DNA from: Hygrophila difformis | Taxonomy: Eukaryota > Streptophyta > Magnoliopsida > Lamiales > Acanthaceae | Length of the DNA stretch: 64,000 nucleotides | Assembly: GCA_030278955.1 (NCBI GenBank) | Contig: JAOANR010000003.1 | Location: 56,165,628 to 56,229,627, forward strand | Direction of reading: 5' to 3' | In this document: positions 11,690-23,651 of the stretch, one piece after another | How the letters are laid out: each line of letters starts with the position of its first letter | How positions within the stretch are numbered: position 1 is the stretch's first letter | Translations under genes and position numbers: made by a program | The notes under the pieces: model-generated | Database searches by the model: none | What the model saw: the letters and a program-made list of their open reading frames with translations, nothing else | Told to the model about the DNA's origin: nothing

Positions 11690-14600
11690 GTTCATAAGTT
11701 TTGTTATTCGGGATTTGATGATTTTTCTATTTTTTCTTGGAATGTGCGCGGGCTCATGAACGCCAACGCTAAGAGGATTCTTCCTGAGTTTGTGCGGCTG
11801 CATAACCATCCCTTGTGTGTCTGTTTGAGCCGCAAGTGCTTTACGATCGTGTGCGAAATTTCATCTTCAATCACGGGTACTTCCCTATCGCTTTGCAAGA
11901 AGTTTCTGGTCATGCAAGGGGTATATGGGTTCTTGGGCGTAGTGGTAGAGCTGTCGTTTATGAGGTGTTTGACATCGCCGACCGCTTCATCACTCTGAAA
12001 ATTCGAGCATCCGCTATTGTTTGGTATTCTACAGTTGTCTATGCAAGTCCCCATTACTCTCAACGGTGTCATAACTGGAGCTACCTTAGTGAGCTTGGGA
12101 GTAAAATTGATGGCCCATGGTTTGTGATTGGCATTTGGAATGAGGTGTTGGTTGCTTCTGAGGTTCAAGGTGGTTCCTTCCTTTAAGGGAGGGCGGACGA
12201 ACTTCAATCTTGTCTAGGGACATGCGGCCACATTCCGGTGCGGATGGCTGGCACGACCTTCACTTGGCAACGTCCTGTACTTGAGTCACGGGTCTTGAGG
12301 AAATGCTTAGACAGGGGTGTGGCAAATTTGTCTTGGATTGAGCTCTTTCCGAATGGGAACATTGAAGTTTTGCAGAGATTTGGCTCGGACCATACGCCTT
12401 TACCGCTGCATAGTGGTGTTTCTACTCGCACAGGGGGGCGACATTCGTTGAGATGGGAATACTCTTAGAGCCAGTTGTCGGCTTATGAACAACTCGCACA
12501 AGGGGGCGTGGAGTGATCGGAATGGGCCTTTGTCCTCACGTCTTGACCAGCTAAGAACCATGTCCATCCATTAGTATCCAAGTGAGGGCCAGCGCCTTAA
12601 GAATCGGAAAAATAAGTTGTTACGCAGACTCGCCGAATTGGAGAGGACCTTTTCCAATGTTGATTGTTACCGCCTGGTTCTGTTAGAAAGGCGTCTGCAA
12701 CAGGAATATCAGAGCTCCTTTCCCAGGAGGAAATACTTTGGTTCCAACGGGCGAATGAGGATTGGGTGCGAATTGGGGATCGCAATACGCGATTCTTCCA
12801 TGCTCAGGCCAAATTCAGACATCAATGTCAAAAAATACGCGGATTTTTTCTTGATGATGGATCGTGGTGCTCGGACCAACAGGTGCTTCAAAACTCAGTG
12901 AGACAATTCTACATGTCCAATTTCGCGGATGGTGGTAGGGATCAGGAATCTGACCATGCAGCTGCCTCGTTAACGCCGTTACAACTGATTTCTGAGGTGC
13001 GATGCGATCTAGACAGCGGAGAGGTGTCGGGACAGGAGGTGGTGGATGTCTTAAATCAATTTAAACCGCTAGTGGCTCCGGGCCCTGATGGGTTCCCTGC
13101 TGCATCTTTCAAGAAATATTGGCACTTGATTGGGGATGATGTTATTGGCATGGTTAAGCAAGCATTCCAGTCTGGCTGTATTCCTGATTCCTTGGCCAAG
13201 GCTTACATCTGTCTACTCCCTATGGTTGCATCCCCTTACATGGTTAAACAATTTAGGCCAATTACTCTATGTACTGTGGCTTATAAATTTGTGTCAAAAG
13301 TGATTGTGAATCGGCTTAGGCCTGTTTTGGAGAAGTATATCTCACCATTGCAATCGGCTTTCCTTCCCGGCCGAGGAATGGTAGATAATTCTATCATACT
13401 ACAGGAGCTGCTATATTCCTTAAGTCGGAGCAACAATCGGACCAAGGCCTTACTTCTTAAGGTAGATCTTGAAAAGGCCTACGACAATGTTCGTTGGTCT
13501 TTTTTTGAGAGAATGTCTTGAACAAATGGCGATCCCGGTGGTATTGCAACGGATTATCATGGCGATCCCTTATCCCCGTACCTCTTCAATATTGTCATGG
13601 AAAGGTTCTCACACTCCGTTGAGCAACATGTCGTCCAAGGGCGTTGGCAACCTGTCAAGGTATCGCCCGGTGGTAGGGGTATTTCCCATTTGCTTTTCGC
13701 CGACGATCTAATTCTGTGTACTATGGTTGATCAGGTCAGTATTGGTTGCCTCACGGACACTTAATTTATTTGCCACATGCTCCGGCCTTAAAGTTAACCA
13801 GGCCAAGTCGCGTGCCTTTGCATCGGCCTGTGTTACTTCGATGGAAAAAGGCTGGCTCACCTCATCTGCTGATTTTGTGTTCACCAACTTAGAAAAATAC
13901 CTTGGCGTTCCGATGCATAGTGGGAGAGTTTCTGCTGCTTCTTACTCCTTCATTCTTGAAAAGATGGATTTGAGGATCTCCTCTTGGGCCATGAGGCTGT
14001 TGAATAAAGTTGGTTGTGCTACCTTGGTGCGGCATGTGTTAGTTTCTATTCCGACCTATTGCATGCATATCATGTGGCTGCCAAGGAGCCTTTGTGATGC
14101 CATTGATCAGCGGTTGAGGCGGTTTATTTGGAAATACGGGTCCGGCCATGGTCTTCCTTTGGTTGATTGGGACCGACTGGCACAACCAAAAAATCAAGGA
14201 GGTTTGGGGTTTGGAAGGTCCGTGACATTAGCTCGGCCTTACTGGGGAAGCTCTGTAGTGACTTGTTTATGGGACATGACAAGCTCTGGTGTCTTATGTT
14301 AAGGGATAAATACTGTCATTCAGGGAGGCACTTTGTCGAGCTTCGACAAACAGGTTCGCCGTATGGCGAAGTATTTACAAAGTGGGTAAGCAACTCTACC
14401 AAGGGTTTGATTTTAAACTAGGAAGTGGCCAATGCTCTTTTTGGTTCTCTCCTTGGTTTAAAGACCAACAGCTAGGTCCCTCTATACCTATCATTGAGGC
14501 ATGTGATATGGATATTCAAGTGAAAGATGTGGTGGTGGATAATACTTGGGATTTCAGTGCTATTCACACCGAAATTCTGACTGCCCTCCGATTGGAGCTA

Positions 14601-15693
14601 CTGGCGCAGCCACCGGCATGCCTGCATGCTTTCTATTGATGATGCATGGTCATGGAAGTGTACATTGGATGGGTGCTACACGGCTCAGTCTGGGTACAAC
14701 TTCCTCATTGGTTCAGATGGGAATGGCAGGGAATGGTGTTGGTTATGGGCAAATCAACTCCCTGAGCGGGTCTGTTTCTTCTTGTGGCTGCTATCTTGGG
14801 ATACTATTCCATGCAATCAATTACGGAATCATCGCCAATTAGAAAGCTTTCCACTTTACCAAATATGTGGTGTCCATATTGAATATTGGAAGCACTGTAT
14901 TTTCTTGTGTGCATAGGCAGCTCAAATTTGGCGATCGCTCAAGGTATCTATTCCTTCAGATTTGGATACATTGGATTATCCTAACATTCGTCACTGGCTG
15001 GGGGGCATGTTTCGCCATTTTGGCACCATATTCATGCCGGGCGTTTGGGAGATTTGGAAGGAAAGGTGTCGGAGGGTGTTCAAAGGAAGCTCGACCTCCC
15101 ACCATTCTATTGTCTGTCAAGTTTGCCATTTTCAGTCCCTGCTGGATCACTCTCAGCGTCAGCAGCATGGGTTTAGCTCCACTCATCATGTTTGTTGGAA
15201 CATGGGTGATTGGACGGGGGTGTTCTTCCATTCGGATGGCACACACATGGAGGGGCAGAATAAGGTGGGGTTCGGAGCCTTGCTGCGACATGGGGATGGC
15301 AGCTGGCTTGCGGGGGTTTCAGGGTGCCTCGGGGACACATCTGTCTTACATGCCGAGATCGCAGGTCTTGTGTATGGCTTGCAAGCTGCTATGGAAAATG
15401 GGGTAAGTGAAGTATGTTGTATGACAGATTCGCTGGAGGCCTTGCGTCTGATCAAAGGTCGAAGGAGTACCTCTCACTGGTTGGCATCTTATTTGGCCAA
15501 GATAGATACTTTGAGGAGTTCCGGTCTGCCGCTTTCAACACATCTTGCGTGAGGGAAATGCGGCGGCGGATTATCTGGCGAAGCGCGGGTTGAGGATGAA
15601 CAATTCTTCACGACTTGGGCCTATCCTTCGGATGCTCTCAAACCTATTTTAGCGGTGAATGCAGTGGGCACTTGGTTTCCTCGGGTCCGGTGA
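11690..15693 (+). pseudogene. LINE ORF2 (endonuclease, reverse transcriptase, RNase H), inactivated
   Basis: The endonuclease starts at WNVRG (about 11740), passes FEPQ and GIWNE (a catalytic GDFNE-type site now changed) and ends with SDHTPL near 12390. The reverse transcriptase runs from APGPDGFPA (13075) through FRPITLC and PLQSAFLPGRG, then a frameshift/deletion and stop at 13519-13521, and resumes with GDPLSPYLF and the catalytic FADD (13696-13707). A zinc-binding RVT segment lies near 14640-14910. RNase H near 15220-15650 keeps the D-E-D residues (SDGT, HAEI, MTDS). The end reads GTWFPRV then TGA. At least six frame changes or stops make it non-functional. Confidence 0.88.
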
Positions 15694-15964
15694 TTCAGTT
15701 GACGGAATCTTATGTTTCTTCTTTTACTTTTCTCTTTTGTACTTTTTTTTCTCTAGCCTGTATTGGCTGTTAACAAAAAAAAATAATAGAATACATAAAT
15801 AATCACTATATGTCTTGTCAAACAGCTTACTTATTTCGAGTGAATATATTTTTTTTTATTATAACTTGAAATTAATTAATTATCAGACGTGCTAGATAAG
15901 GTTCAATTTAACTTTAAAATTAAATTAAATTTCTTTTAACAGAAGAATATAAATTATTTCAAAA

Positions 15965-16060
15965 AATGGGAGGGATAAGGGGCCGGGTGGGAATCGAACC
16001 CCAACCATAAGGTTAGAAGTCAGGGGACACGGCTACTAAGCTAAGTCTACATTACCTGTT
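15965..16060 (-). mobile_element. SINE fragment, minus orientation
   Basis: Contains GGCCGGGTGGGAATCGAACC followed by a tRNA-head-like segment, the reverse complement of the head seen in the other SINEs. No convincing target duplication was found, and the tail is short. Confidence 0.55.
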
Positions 16061-16098
16061 ACTTAAATTAGTTAATATATAGTGTTGTAAGCTACTTA

Positions 16099-16559
16099 GG
16101 GCCCATTTGGATTGGCTTTTAAAAAAAGCAGAAGCCAAAAGCAGAAGCAGAAGTGAAAGCCAAAAGCAGAAGCAGCTAACTTTTGTGTTTGGATGGAATG
16201 TTTAAAAAGCAGCTTTTTTTCAATAGTGTGTTTGGATGTATAAAAGTGAAAAGTGCTTTTGAAATGTGTAAATTACCAAAAAGGATATGCTATTTATATA
16301 TGATAGTATATATTTATAGTGTAATATAAATAAATTAATAGGGGCATTTATGACTCTGCACACATTACTAGGTGCTTTTGGCTTCTGCTTTTCGGAGAAG
16401 CACCACCTGGATTGCTTCTCCCAGAAGCACTTTTGCAGCTTTTCGAGGTGCTTTTGCTTTTTCTAAAAAGCCAAAACAAACACCCTTTTTCCTTCAAAAG
16501 TGCTTTTGGCAGAAGCAAAAGCCAAAAGCACTTGGAAAAAAGCCAATCCAAACAGGCTC
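16099..16559 (+). mobile_element. Tourist-like MITE, intact 461-bp reference copy
   Basis: Begins GGGCCCATTTGGATTGGC and ends GCCAATCCAAACAGGCTC, with TTA on both sides (16096-16098, 16560-16562). The subterminal regions are dense in GCTTCTGCTTTTGGC and its complement. The centre is AT-rich with TGACTCTGCACACATTA. It is the template for recognising the nested pair at 1784-2684 and the decayed copy at 4575-5567. Open frames inside it are artefacts. Confidence 0.92.
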
Positions 16560-16941
16560 TTAATTTAAATATGTATTTTATTTAAAAGCTAAAACATTTA
16601 TGCAGACATAATTTTTAAATCTTACCTGTGTTATTCTTTTTGTTATGTATATTGTAAAACTTCCCTTGTACTATTTCTATTGTCCAAAAATTTTGAATAC
16701 GCCGTCCATTGCATTTGTTTCATAGTTAATATCTTAAAATGTGTAGAACTAAAAATTCTATAAAATATATATTCTTAAATTATGTGTAAAAACGAATCCA
16801 ATAGGATCTCTCTCGATTATATTTTTCATATATAATTGCAACAAAAAGTAAGTCAAATTTATATGATGGACAGTGTAAAAAGTTCAAATGAGACAATACA
16901 AGCGGGACGGAGGGAGTATTTATTTTGAAACAAATGTAAAT

Positions 16942-17115
16942 ATATTTTTTTTTTGCTTAACAACCTATACAAACTAGGAAATTGATGGTGGCGACCCATG
17001 CCACACAAATACAAAGTGACAAAGGAGATGGATAGGGGGTCGGGTGAGAATCGAACTCTCAACATAAAGGTTGGGAGTCAGGTAGCTTGACCACTTGGGT
17101 CAAGTCCCAATCCCC
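16942..17115 (-). mobile_element. SINE, 174 bp, with perfect 15-bp target duplication
   Basis: Flanked by GAAACAAATGTAAAT at 16927-16941 and 17116-17130. The left end is a T-run (the A-tail read in reverse). The right part, read on the minus strand, gives a tRNA-like head (TGACCCAAGTGGTCAAG as A-box region, GAGTTCGATTCTC as B-box region). It is the best-defined SINE in the window and the reference for the others. Confidence 0.92.
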
Positions 17116-17261
17116 GAAACAAATGTAAATTTTAAATAACGTTTTCTTTCTCTCTTCATAAACGTTTATTTTTTCTTCACATCCATTACTTATATTTTAA
17201 TCCATTTCTTAAATCATGTGCACAACCCAAATGTGAACACATATACAATTGAGGAGTTGCC

Positions 17262-17350
17262 CAAACGGCTAATCCTTTATCCCTCATTTTTATTCTTCTT
17301 TATAATTTGTGGCATGGGCCCCACTACACTTTTTTTTGGCATAGGTTTCC
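17262..17350 (+). mobile_element. possible SINE body fragment
   Basis: CCTTTATCCCTCATTTTTAT and TAATTTGTGGCATGGG resemble the body of the SINE at 44315-44491 (CTCTATCCCTCTCATTTG, TAATTTGTGTGGCATAAG). No head and no flanking repeat. Confidence 0.35.
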
Positions 17351-17911
17351 ACTATATTTTCTTTGGCTTCGGCTCATTAAAAAAATCTAAACGCATAATA
17401 ATATGGAGAGAGTACAATACATTTTCTTACAAGAGTTTAAACTTATTTTTTCTAGAAAGACAATAAATATAATAAAATAATTATAAACGCAAAAAATACC
17501 TAGTTATCTTTATCCCCTATTTTGACTTTCACGTATGGATGGCTGGTGGTTGGGATGAAACTTACATTACCCCTATAATTAACTAGAATAACAACCCTGT
17601 TTGGTAAATCATCTAAATGAAATTAGCTTATTCTAGTTAATTTAACATAAATTAGCTTATTTAAAAAGATAAAATAACTTAAAATAGTGTTCAATCTGTT
17701 CTTTTTTAAACCGGTGTAAATAGCAGCATTTTGGAATTAGCTTATTCTAGGCAAAAAAATTGCCACAAAACTGTCAACCAGCTAATTTTAACTAATTTAT
17801 TACTCAAATACTCACATAATCAGTTAACAGCTAACAACTAATTTCCAAATAGGCCACTAGGTTTTTTTTTTTTGTAGATTAGCTGGTTCATGCATGCTAT
17901 TTAATTAATAG

Positions 17912-18068
17912 CTCCATCCGTCCCATTTAATATGTTCTGTTACTTATAGAAATGTTGAGTTGATTTGTGAGTATATGATGGAATATTTCTTTTAATTATA
18001 GAAAGAAGACATTTATGATGGAATATAAAAAAATAGTAAGTACAACACTTTAGTTGGGACAGATGGAG
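17912..18068. mobile_element. Stowaway-like MITE, about 157 bp
   Basis: Starts CTCCATCCGTCCCATTTAA and ends TTGGGACAGATGGAG, which are inverted repeats of the Stowaway type. A lone right-hand end of the same type (GGGACGGAGGGAGTA) lies at 16901-16915 without a recognisable partner. Confidence 0.7.
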
Positions 18069-18310
18069 TAGTATATTAGTTTGCATTAATTAACTTATAA
18101 AGTTCCATTTTTACTATTCAACTACTCATTCGTAATAAATGTCAAAAAATAACTTTTATTTAAAGTGGATGACAATATAATAAAAATATAATATAATTAC
18201 CTAAAAATTACAACTATTATGAACACTTTTTAATTTCTAAAAAAACTACTAAAAAAGAACAGAGGGAATAACTCTCTCCCACCAATCATCGGGTATGTTT
18301 GGGAAATACT

Positions 18311-18480
18311 TAAGTTTAGCGTCTGGAGTTTGGAGTTTAGAGTTTGGAGTTTGGAGTTTAGAGTTTGGAGTTTGAAATTAATGGTGAAAAATAGTTTTAA
18401 ATTTGAATAATGTTGTTTGGTAATACAATTTTAAATTAGAGTTTAGAGTCTGAAGTTTGGAAAACTAAAAGTTGGGGGGA
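18311..18480. repeat. short tandem repeat of GGAGTTTGGAGTTTAGAGTT
   Basis: About ten diverged 7-bp units (GAGTTTG / GAGTTTA) at 18325-18375, with a few more near 18435-18460. The surrounding 18296-18625 may be a foldback (TATGTTTGGGAAA left, TTTCCAAACGCAACC right), but the ends are imperfect. Confidence 0.5.
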
Positions 18481-18910
18481 GAAGAGCGTTCAGTTTAGAG
18501 ATTAGAGATTAAATTTGACGGTTACATAATTATTGTTTACTATATATAGGAATTTAGGCTATTTTTAGTATGTACTTTAAAAGCTAAACGTTAATCGCTA
18601 GCGTTTGTTTCCAAACGCAACCATTATATCATTTTAGGGTCTAAGACAGAAATATAAATAAAACTACAGGCTATATCTGATAAGGGTTTATGTTTAATTA
18701 TATGGATTCAAACATTTATATATGGGCAGAAAATTGGATTAATTAAAATGATAAAATAAATATTATATTATTATAATATATATGTATATATAAAGTTTTG
18801 AAGATTTGGTATAATATATGTATATTTGGAATTAGATTAATAGGATATTTTAAAAATTTATTTATAAAATTTTAATTAAGTTTTCCTTTTTATATTATTG
18901 TAGTATATGG

Positions 18911-19445
18911 CAGGGTTGTTAAAATCGCGATCATGATCGTAGGATCGCACGATCCTACGATCGTAGCCATAAAAAATGATCCCGATCGCCTTAGGATCGA
19001 AAATTCGTTAGGATCGTGTTAGGACCGTTAGGATCGGTAGATCCTACGATCCTAACCTGTATGTTTTTTTTTGTTTTTGTTTTTTTTTTCTGGGAGCAAA
19101 ATTACTTATTTTTTTCTACCACTTTATGATTTTGGTTATGCTATTTATTTTGTCAATTTTATTTAATATATCTTTGCAATGTTGAACCCATAATGGTTGA
19201 GTTATGTGTTTGTGTTTAACTTCCATTGTATCATGAATAAGCATGCTATTAATTATCAAATTCTTGTTCAAAATGGATCTAAAATATATATTTCCAATTA
19301 TAAATGTCACTATTTTAGTGAGATAATTAACAAGTATTAATTTTAAAAAATATAAATAATAATTTTATAAGATCTTAGGATCCCGATTCGATCCTACGAT
19401 CCCGATCTTGCAAAGACAAATAGGATCCCGATCTTAACAACCTTG
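18911..19445. mobile_element. non-autonomous hAT element, 535 bp, GATC-rich
   Basis: Left end CAGGGTTGTTAAAATCGCG and right end, read in reverse, CAAGGTTGTTAAGATCGGG are inverted repeats. The flanks are an 8-bp duplication with one mismatch (GTATATGG 18903-18910, GTATATAG 19446-19453), as in hAT elements. Both subterminal regions are arrays of GATCGTAGGATCG-like words. No transposase is encoded. Confidence 0.85.
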
Positions 19446-19731
19446 GTATATAGAGTATATTGCAAAATTCAAATAAAATATGATATGGGCCTGACTAATT
19501 TATGTATAGGGGCTACGAACATATCAATGCTGATGGACCTTAGGCCCATTAACAAGCCCAATGTGTCCCATTTAATGGGGTAACAAAACATCTGTATAGG
19601 CTACACCCAGTTATCAAAGCGCTACTCTCTTCAAATGCGTCTTAAAATTATTTACACATTTCCTATAAAAAGAATCGCTATACATTTAGAAAATGCGATA
19701 TATGCACAGCCAAAATAGAGAACATATTTTC

Positions 19732-21414
19732 CTACACAGGGCAGTTGTGACGATGATCCTTACCAATCTCCACACACTGAGAAATCCTGTATGAAATTTG
19801 CATCATATCAGGCCTGGCCTCACAATCCCCGAGCAAGGCCAAATTGGCAACGTCCACCAATGCCCTAAGCTGTTCCAAATCCACGTCCCCATTGAGCATC
19901 GGATCCACCATCCCCGCGACAACCTCAATGTCGTCGCTCTTTCTTCGATCCTCTGTCCACTCGGCCAGGGTGAAGGACCCCTGCAGGGACCTTAGCCCCG
20001 TTATGAGTTCCAGGATCAGTACTCCAAAGCTATACACATCACTTTTTGGGGAGACAATCCCCGTGTCGAGGTAGTTTGTGTCCACGTACCCCAACGAGCC
20101 CTTGATTGCGATTGGGGTGTGCGCGCTTTGGGCGTCGTTCCCTAGCTTGCAGAGGCCGAAGTCCGCTAGTTTGGCACAGCTGTCGTTGACTAGGAGCACG
20201 TTGGATGACTTGATGTCGCGGTGGATGACCGCAGGGTCCGCGACAGAATGGAGGTAGTCGAGGGCGTAGGCAATGTCCAGGGCGATGCGAAGTCGGTTGG
20301 ACCATGTTAGGGTGCCGGCAGCTCGGCCTTGCCGGGTGTGCATTCGATCGAATAGGCTCTTGTTGGGCACGTATTCGAGAAGTAGAAGTTGTTCCCCTAT
20401 TTGGTTTAATATGGAGAAAAAAAAAGGCAAATAAAAATTAGAATGAAATTTAATTTGAAATGGAATCACAACGGTTAAAAAAACCTAGAATACTAGTTTT
20501 AAATATTAGCAATGATTCCTAAATTGTATAGAATGTTTAGCAAAAGAAAACATATTAGCAAATAGCAATGCTAAAACTATTTCAAGGTAATGAAGTGCTC
20601 AAATTGCAGTGGCAGTGGGTCATGAATTGGGCTATTTTAGGAAGTACTGAATGTGTGATAATTCTTTCATTTATTGTCTTTATGTCAAAAGTGTGTGTTT
20701 ATTGTTGCGTCCCGATTCACAAAAAAAAAAAATTGTGTGTTTATCATCTAACTTATTTGGGTTCAATGTCATAATTAATCAACATATAAGATTGATAACA
20801 AACTTTATGCAAAAAAATGGCCTGCAAACATCACAACTACATAAGATATGAACACATTTCATATGTACAGAATCATGACGTAACCAAATCTCTTCAAACC
20901 ATATACCTAGAATTAATGTCCTCATACCTTTCTCCAAGCAAAACCCCAACAATCCCACCAAATTCGAATGCGAAATCCTCAGCAAGACCGAAACCTCGTC
21001 CAGGAACATCTTTTGGCTGCCCCCTCTCTCCTCCATCACGCGCTTAACCGCGCCCATTCTCCCATCCCCAAGGCTAGCCAGGTACACATACGACGTTGCC
21101 CCAACCCCAATCCGTACCCTAAAGTCGCCCGTAGCTGCCTTGAGCTCCTCGAGGGAATATGTCCTTATACCAAGCGATGGGCGGCCAGTGTTGGGTTTAC
21201 CATCACGGTATTCCTGTGGCGCATCCACGAGCTTCTTATCATCGGATTGAATCTGATCAGACAAGTCCTTTGAGCAAGCCTTGCCTTGTTGGCTAGATTC
21301 GCAACGATGGACAGCACATTTCCTTAAAATGATTGTAAGAATGATGATTAGTATTATTGCACCAATGACCAAATAGCTTCTCCTGCTTGATGTGGAGAAA
21401 CCTAGGAACCACAT
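19732..21414 (-). CDS. receptor-like serine/threonine kinase with minimal ectodomain
   Basis: Two exons, complement(19732-20396, 20928-21414), joined across a 531-bp GT-AG intron (donor AAAG|GTATGAG, acceptor ATAG|GGGAAC) give 383 aa. Residues 14-31 form one transmembrane helix preceded by only about 13 residues and followed by basic RK. A linker leads to the kinase from about residue 87. Glycine loop I102GVGATSYV, lysine K124, helix-C glutamate near E140, catalytic HRD 221-223 followed by IKSSN, and DFG 241-243 are all present, so an active RLK/Pelle-family kinase at a membrane is expected. It phosphorylates protein Ser/Thr; the ligand and pathway are unknown. An N-terminal extracellular exon upstream cannot be excluded. 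I do not recognise the subfamily well enough for a symbol. Confidence 0.88.
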
Positions 21415-21833
21415 TGTTGGCCCTGTCTGAACAACAGTTCTTTGTTTTCATTAGGGCTTAAATAAGTAGAGGGTCATGTGAATTTATATTTGATCAAGAT
21501 TCACTGATTTGGAGTCATTTGAGAATGAAGAGTAAAAATCCCTAACAAGGGTTTTATGTGTGAGAGAGTCGTCTGTGATCAAGGGTCTTAGTTGTGTCCT
21601 TTTTCCTATAAGGTCAAACCAAGTTGCTTCATCTTATTGTGTCTTTTTCATTAATTTGTGGGAATGGAATTTGGTTCATTATGTTGGGTATTACTTTTAT
21701 GTGTATTTATCTTTTCGGTGTCACCATACAGGTGCATGATTATAATTTATACAAATATATATATGTGACTGCTCACCTTACATTTGTTTTTCAATACGTA
21801 ACGTATGAATAAATTATCGGCCAAAACAATTGG
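21415..21833. other. upstream region of the kinase gene
   Basis: About 420 bp between the kinase start codon and the copia target site. It probably holds the 5' UTR and proximal promoter of the minus-strand kinase. I could not single out a TATA box with confidence. The copia insertion at 21839 therefore lies in the promoter region of this gene. Confidence 0.4.
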
Positions 21834-21838
21834 AATAT

Positions 21839-22224
21839 TGTTATACAATTATTGATGACAATTATTGATGAAATTTGGATGTATACCACTTTTTCAAAGA
21901 AATGTTCCATTAGTCATGATACCTATTCTAGTGAAGGCAATTAATTATGATGCCATTAGCCTTGTATTATGTCTATAAATATGGGTTCTTAAGTGAGAAA
22001 TACACACCAATATTTGTTCAAAAAACTCTTATACTTGAGCATATATTTTCCTTACTTTTGGTCTTAATTACACTACAACAGTTGCACTATTGAATACACT
22101 AATACTATTTCTTTTCTTTCTTCCATTGTCTTTCATTCAAATATATCCATTACTAATATATCATCATTAGAATTCCATATTATCATATAGCTAATAGGCA
22201 TATACTTGTAATAATTTCACAACA
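21839..22224 (+). repeat. 5' LTR of copia copy 1 (type A, 386 bp)
   Basis: TGTTATACAATTATTGATG to TTTCACAACA. Contains the promoter-like CTATAAATATGG near 21974. It has no similarity to the LTR of copy 2 beyond the terminal TGTTAT/ACA. Confidence 0.95.
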
Positions 22225-22645
22225 CGTTATCAGCACGAGCTCTATTAGAGTTTGCCAATTCTACCAAGGTTTTGTTGGAGTTCTGTTGAAAATTTAATTC
22301 ATACCGGGGTTCTGCCAAAATTTTTCAAATCCGGAAGAAAATCACTTGAGGTAATATATTACAACTATTTTCAATATCAATTATGACTAACTTTTCAAAA
22401 CAGGAATCTATGCCGTTGGAAAGATCCGGGGATTAATTATTTATCTTGAAATATGGATATTAAGATTTATTTGGAAACAATGGTCTAGAAAAGACCATTA
22501 TAAAAGAAAATACGGCCACAGGCCTAGACCGCAGAGAGAAAAAAAATACCGCCACAGGCCAAGACCTAGAAAAAAAAAACGGTCAAAAGATCATATTGAT
22601 CAATATATGGGAAATAAGCATCTTGCCAATTCTTATTTTTGATAA

Positions 22646-23318
22646 GACTAGCAATAACCATGACCACCCCAACCACCCAACCATCCAACCATCTCATTAT
22701 TTAATTAATATCTCTTTCCTCCAACTCATCAATATCCATCCCAACCCAACCATCCCAATTTTACATCCTCTATCAATAACCACCCAACCATCCAACCACA
22801 ATATTATATATAATTATTTTAATTTATAAAATTTTAAATTGTGTTGAAATAAAAAAAAATAATGTATCAAAAATATAAAACATTTTTATCTTACTTATAA
22901 AGAATAAAAAAATCTAAAGTTTTAATATATTTTTTATTTATTTTTATTTTATATAAATTTTTAAATGGGTTATATATATTAAAATTAATATATTATGTAC
23001 TTAACAAAAATATAGCAAGAGTGGTCTCTATTTGTAGAGAATGAAAAATTATAAAATTTGGTATATTTTTTATTTATTTTTATTTTAAAATATAAAAGAT
23101 ATAATAATTTTCATTTTTATTGTTCAAAATTTTAGGTGACCAATAGGAATGAGACAAATGTCTCAATCCTATTGGCCAAAAAGAGGGAGACCATGGGGTT
23201 GCTTTTTTTATATGGTCGAACTTGGTTGGTCTCCCTATCAATTTTTTTTTTTTTTTAAAATGAGTTAATGATGTGGAGGTTGATCCCATGGAGACCAAGC
23301 TCATGGATGGAGGTGGTC
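22646..23318. mobile_element. 673-bp insertion unique to copia copy 1, TAA duplication
   Basis: Copy 2 has GATAAGAGATAG uninterrupted. Copy 1 has GATAA, then 673 bp from GACTAGCAATAACC to GGAGGTGGTC, then TAAGAGATAG. A TAA duplication (22643-22645, 23319-23321) and weakly matching inverted ends (GAC...CCATGA against GACCACCTCCATCCATGAG) suggest a Harbinger-type non-autonomous element. Internally ACCCAACCAYCC-rich, with no coding sequence. Confidence 0.65.
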
Positions 23319-23651
23319 TAAGAGATAGTGACAGTTCCCTTAATGTGGGGGCAAATGGCAGCTCTTTGATAAAATAAAGATTTTTGGCTGAAATCTCAAA
23401 TGCGAGGCATCATAATGACTGCAAGACTATAAGTTTGTAAATGATATAAATCAGTCATGTTCAGAATAATGTCACGATTGAGATATGTGACAATATATTA
23501 ATAAAAATGACATTAATACCAACAGAGTCCATAAATCTTAGTTCGGTTATACCAACAGATTTCGTGGGTCTTTAGTTTGGTGTGCACTGACAGAGTCAGA
23601 TTCTTAAATGGCAAAATAATTGCCAGAAATTGTGCCTCTAAAAGGCGAAGC

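Larger units (their letters stand above)
10097..15783 (+). mobile_element. L1-type LINE, near full length, inactivated
   Basis: A 5.7-kb non-LTR retrotransposon bounded by a perfect 12-bp target duplication TAATAGAATACA (10085-10096 and 15784-15795) and ending in a short A-run. It holds a gag-like ORF1 and an ORF2 with endonuclease, reverse transcriptase, RVT zinc-binding and RNase H regions in that order. Both ORFs are broken by frameshifts and stops. Base composition (GC-richer) is unlike the flanks. Only 29 bp precede the first ATG, so the copy is either slightly 5'-truncated or has a short leader. A 5'-truncated relative lies at 46982-47209. Confidence 0.92.

Noticed and set aside
8893..17115. 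tRNA-like B-box words (GGTTCRAATCC type) suggesting tRNA genes
   Set aside because: No cloverleaf closes; they are heads of dispersed SINEs with tails and target duplications.
17585..17865. Possible hAT or Tourist MITE (CCCTGTTTGGTAAATC ... TTTCCAAATAGGCC)
   Set aside because: Ends are only partly complementary and no target duplication was found; too weak to list.
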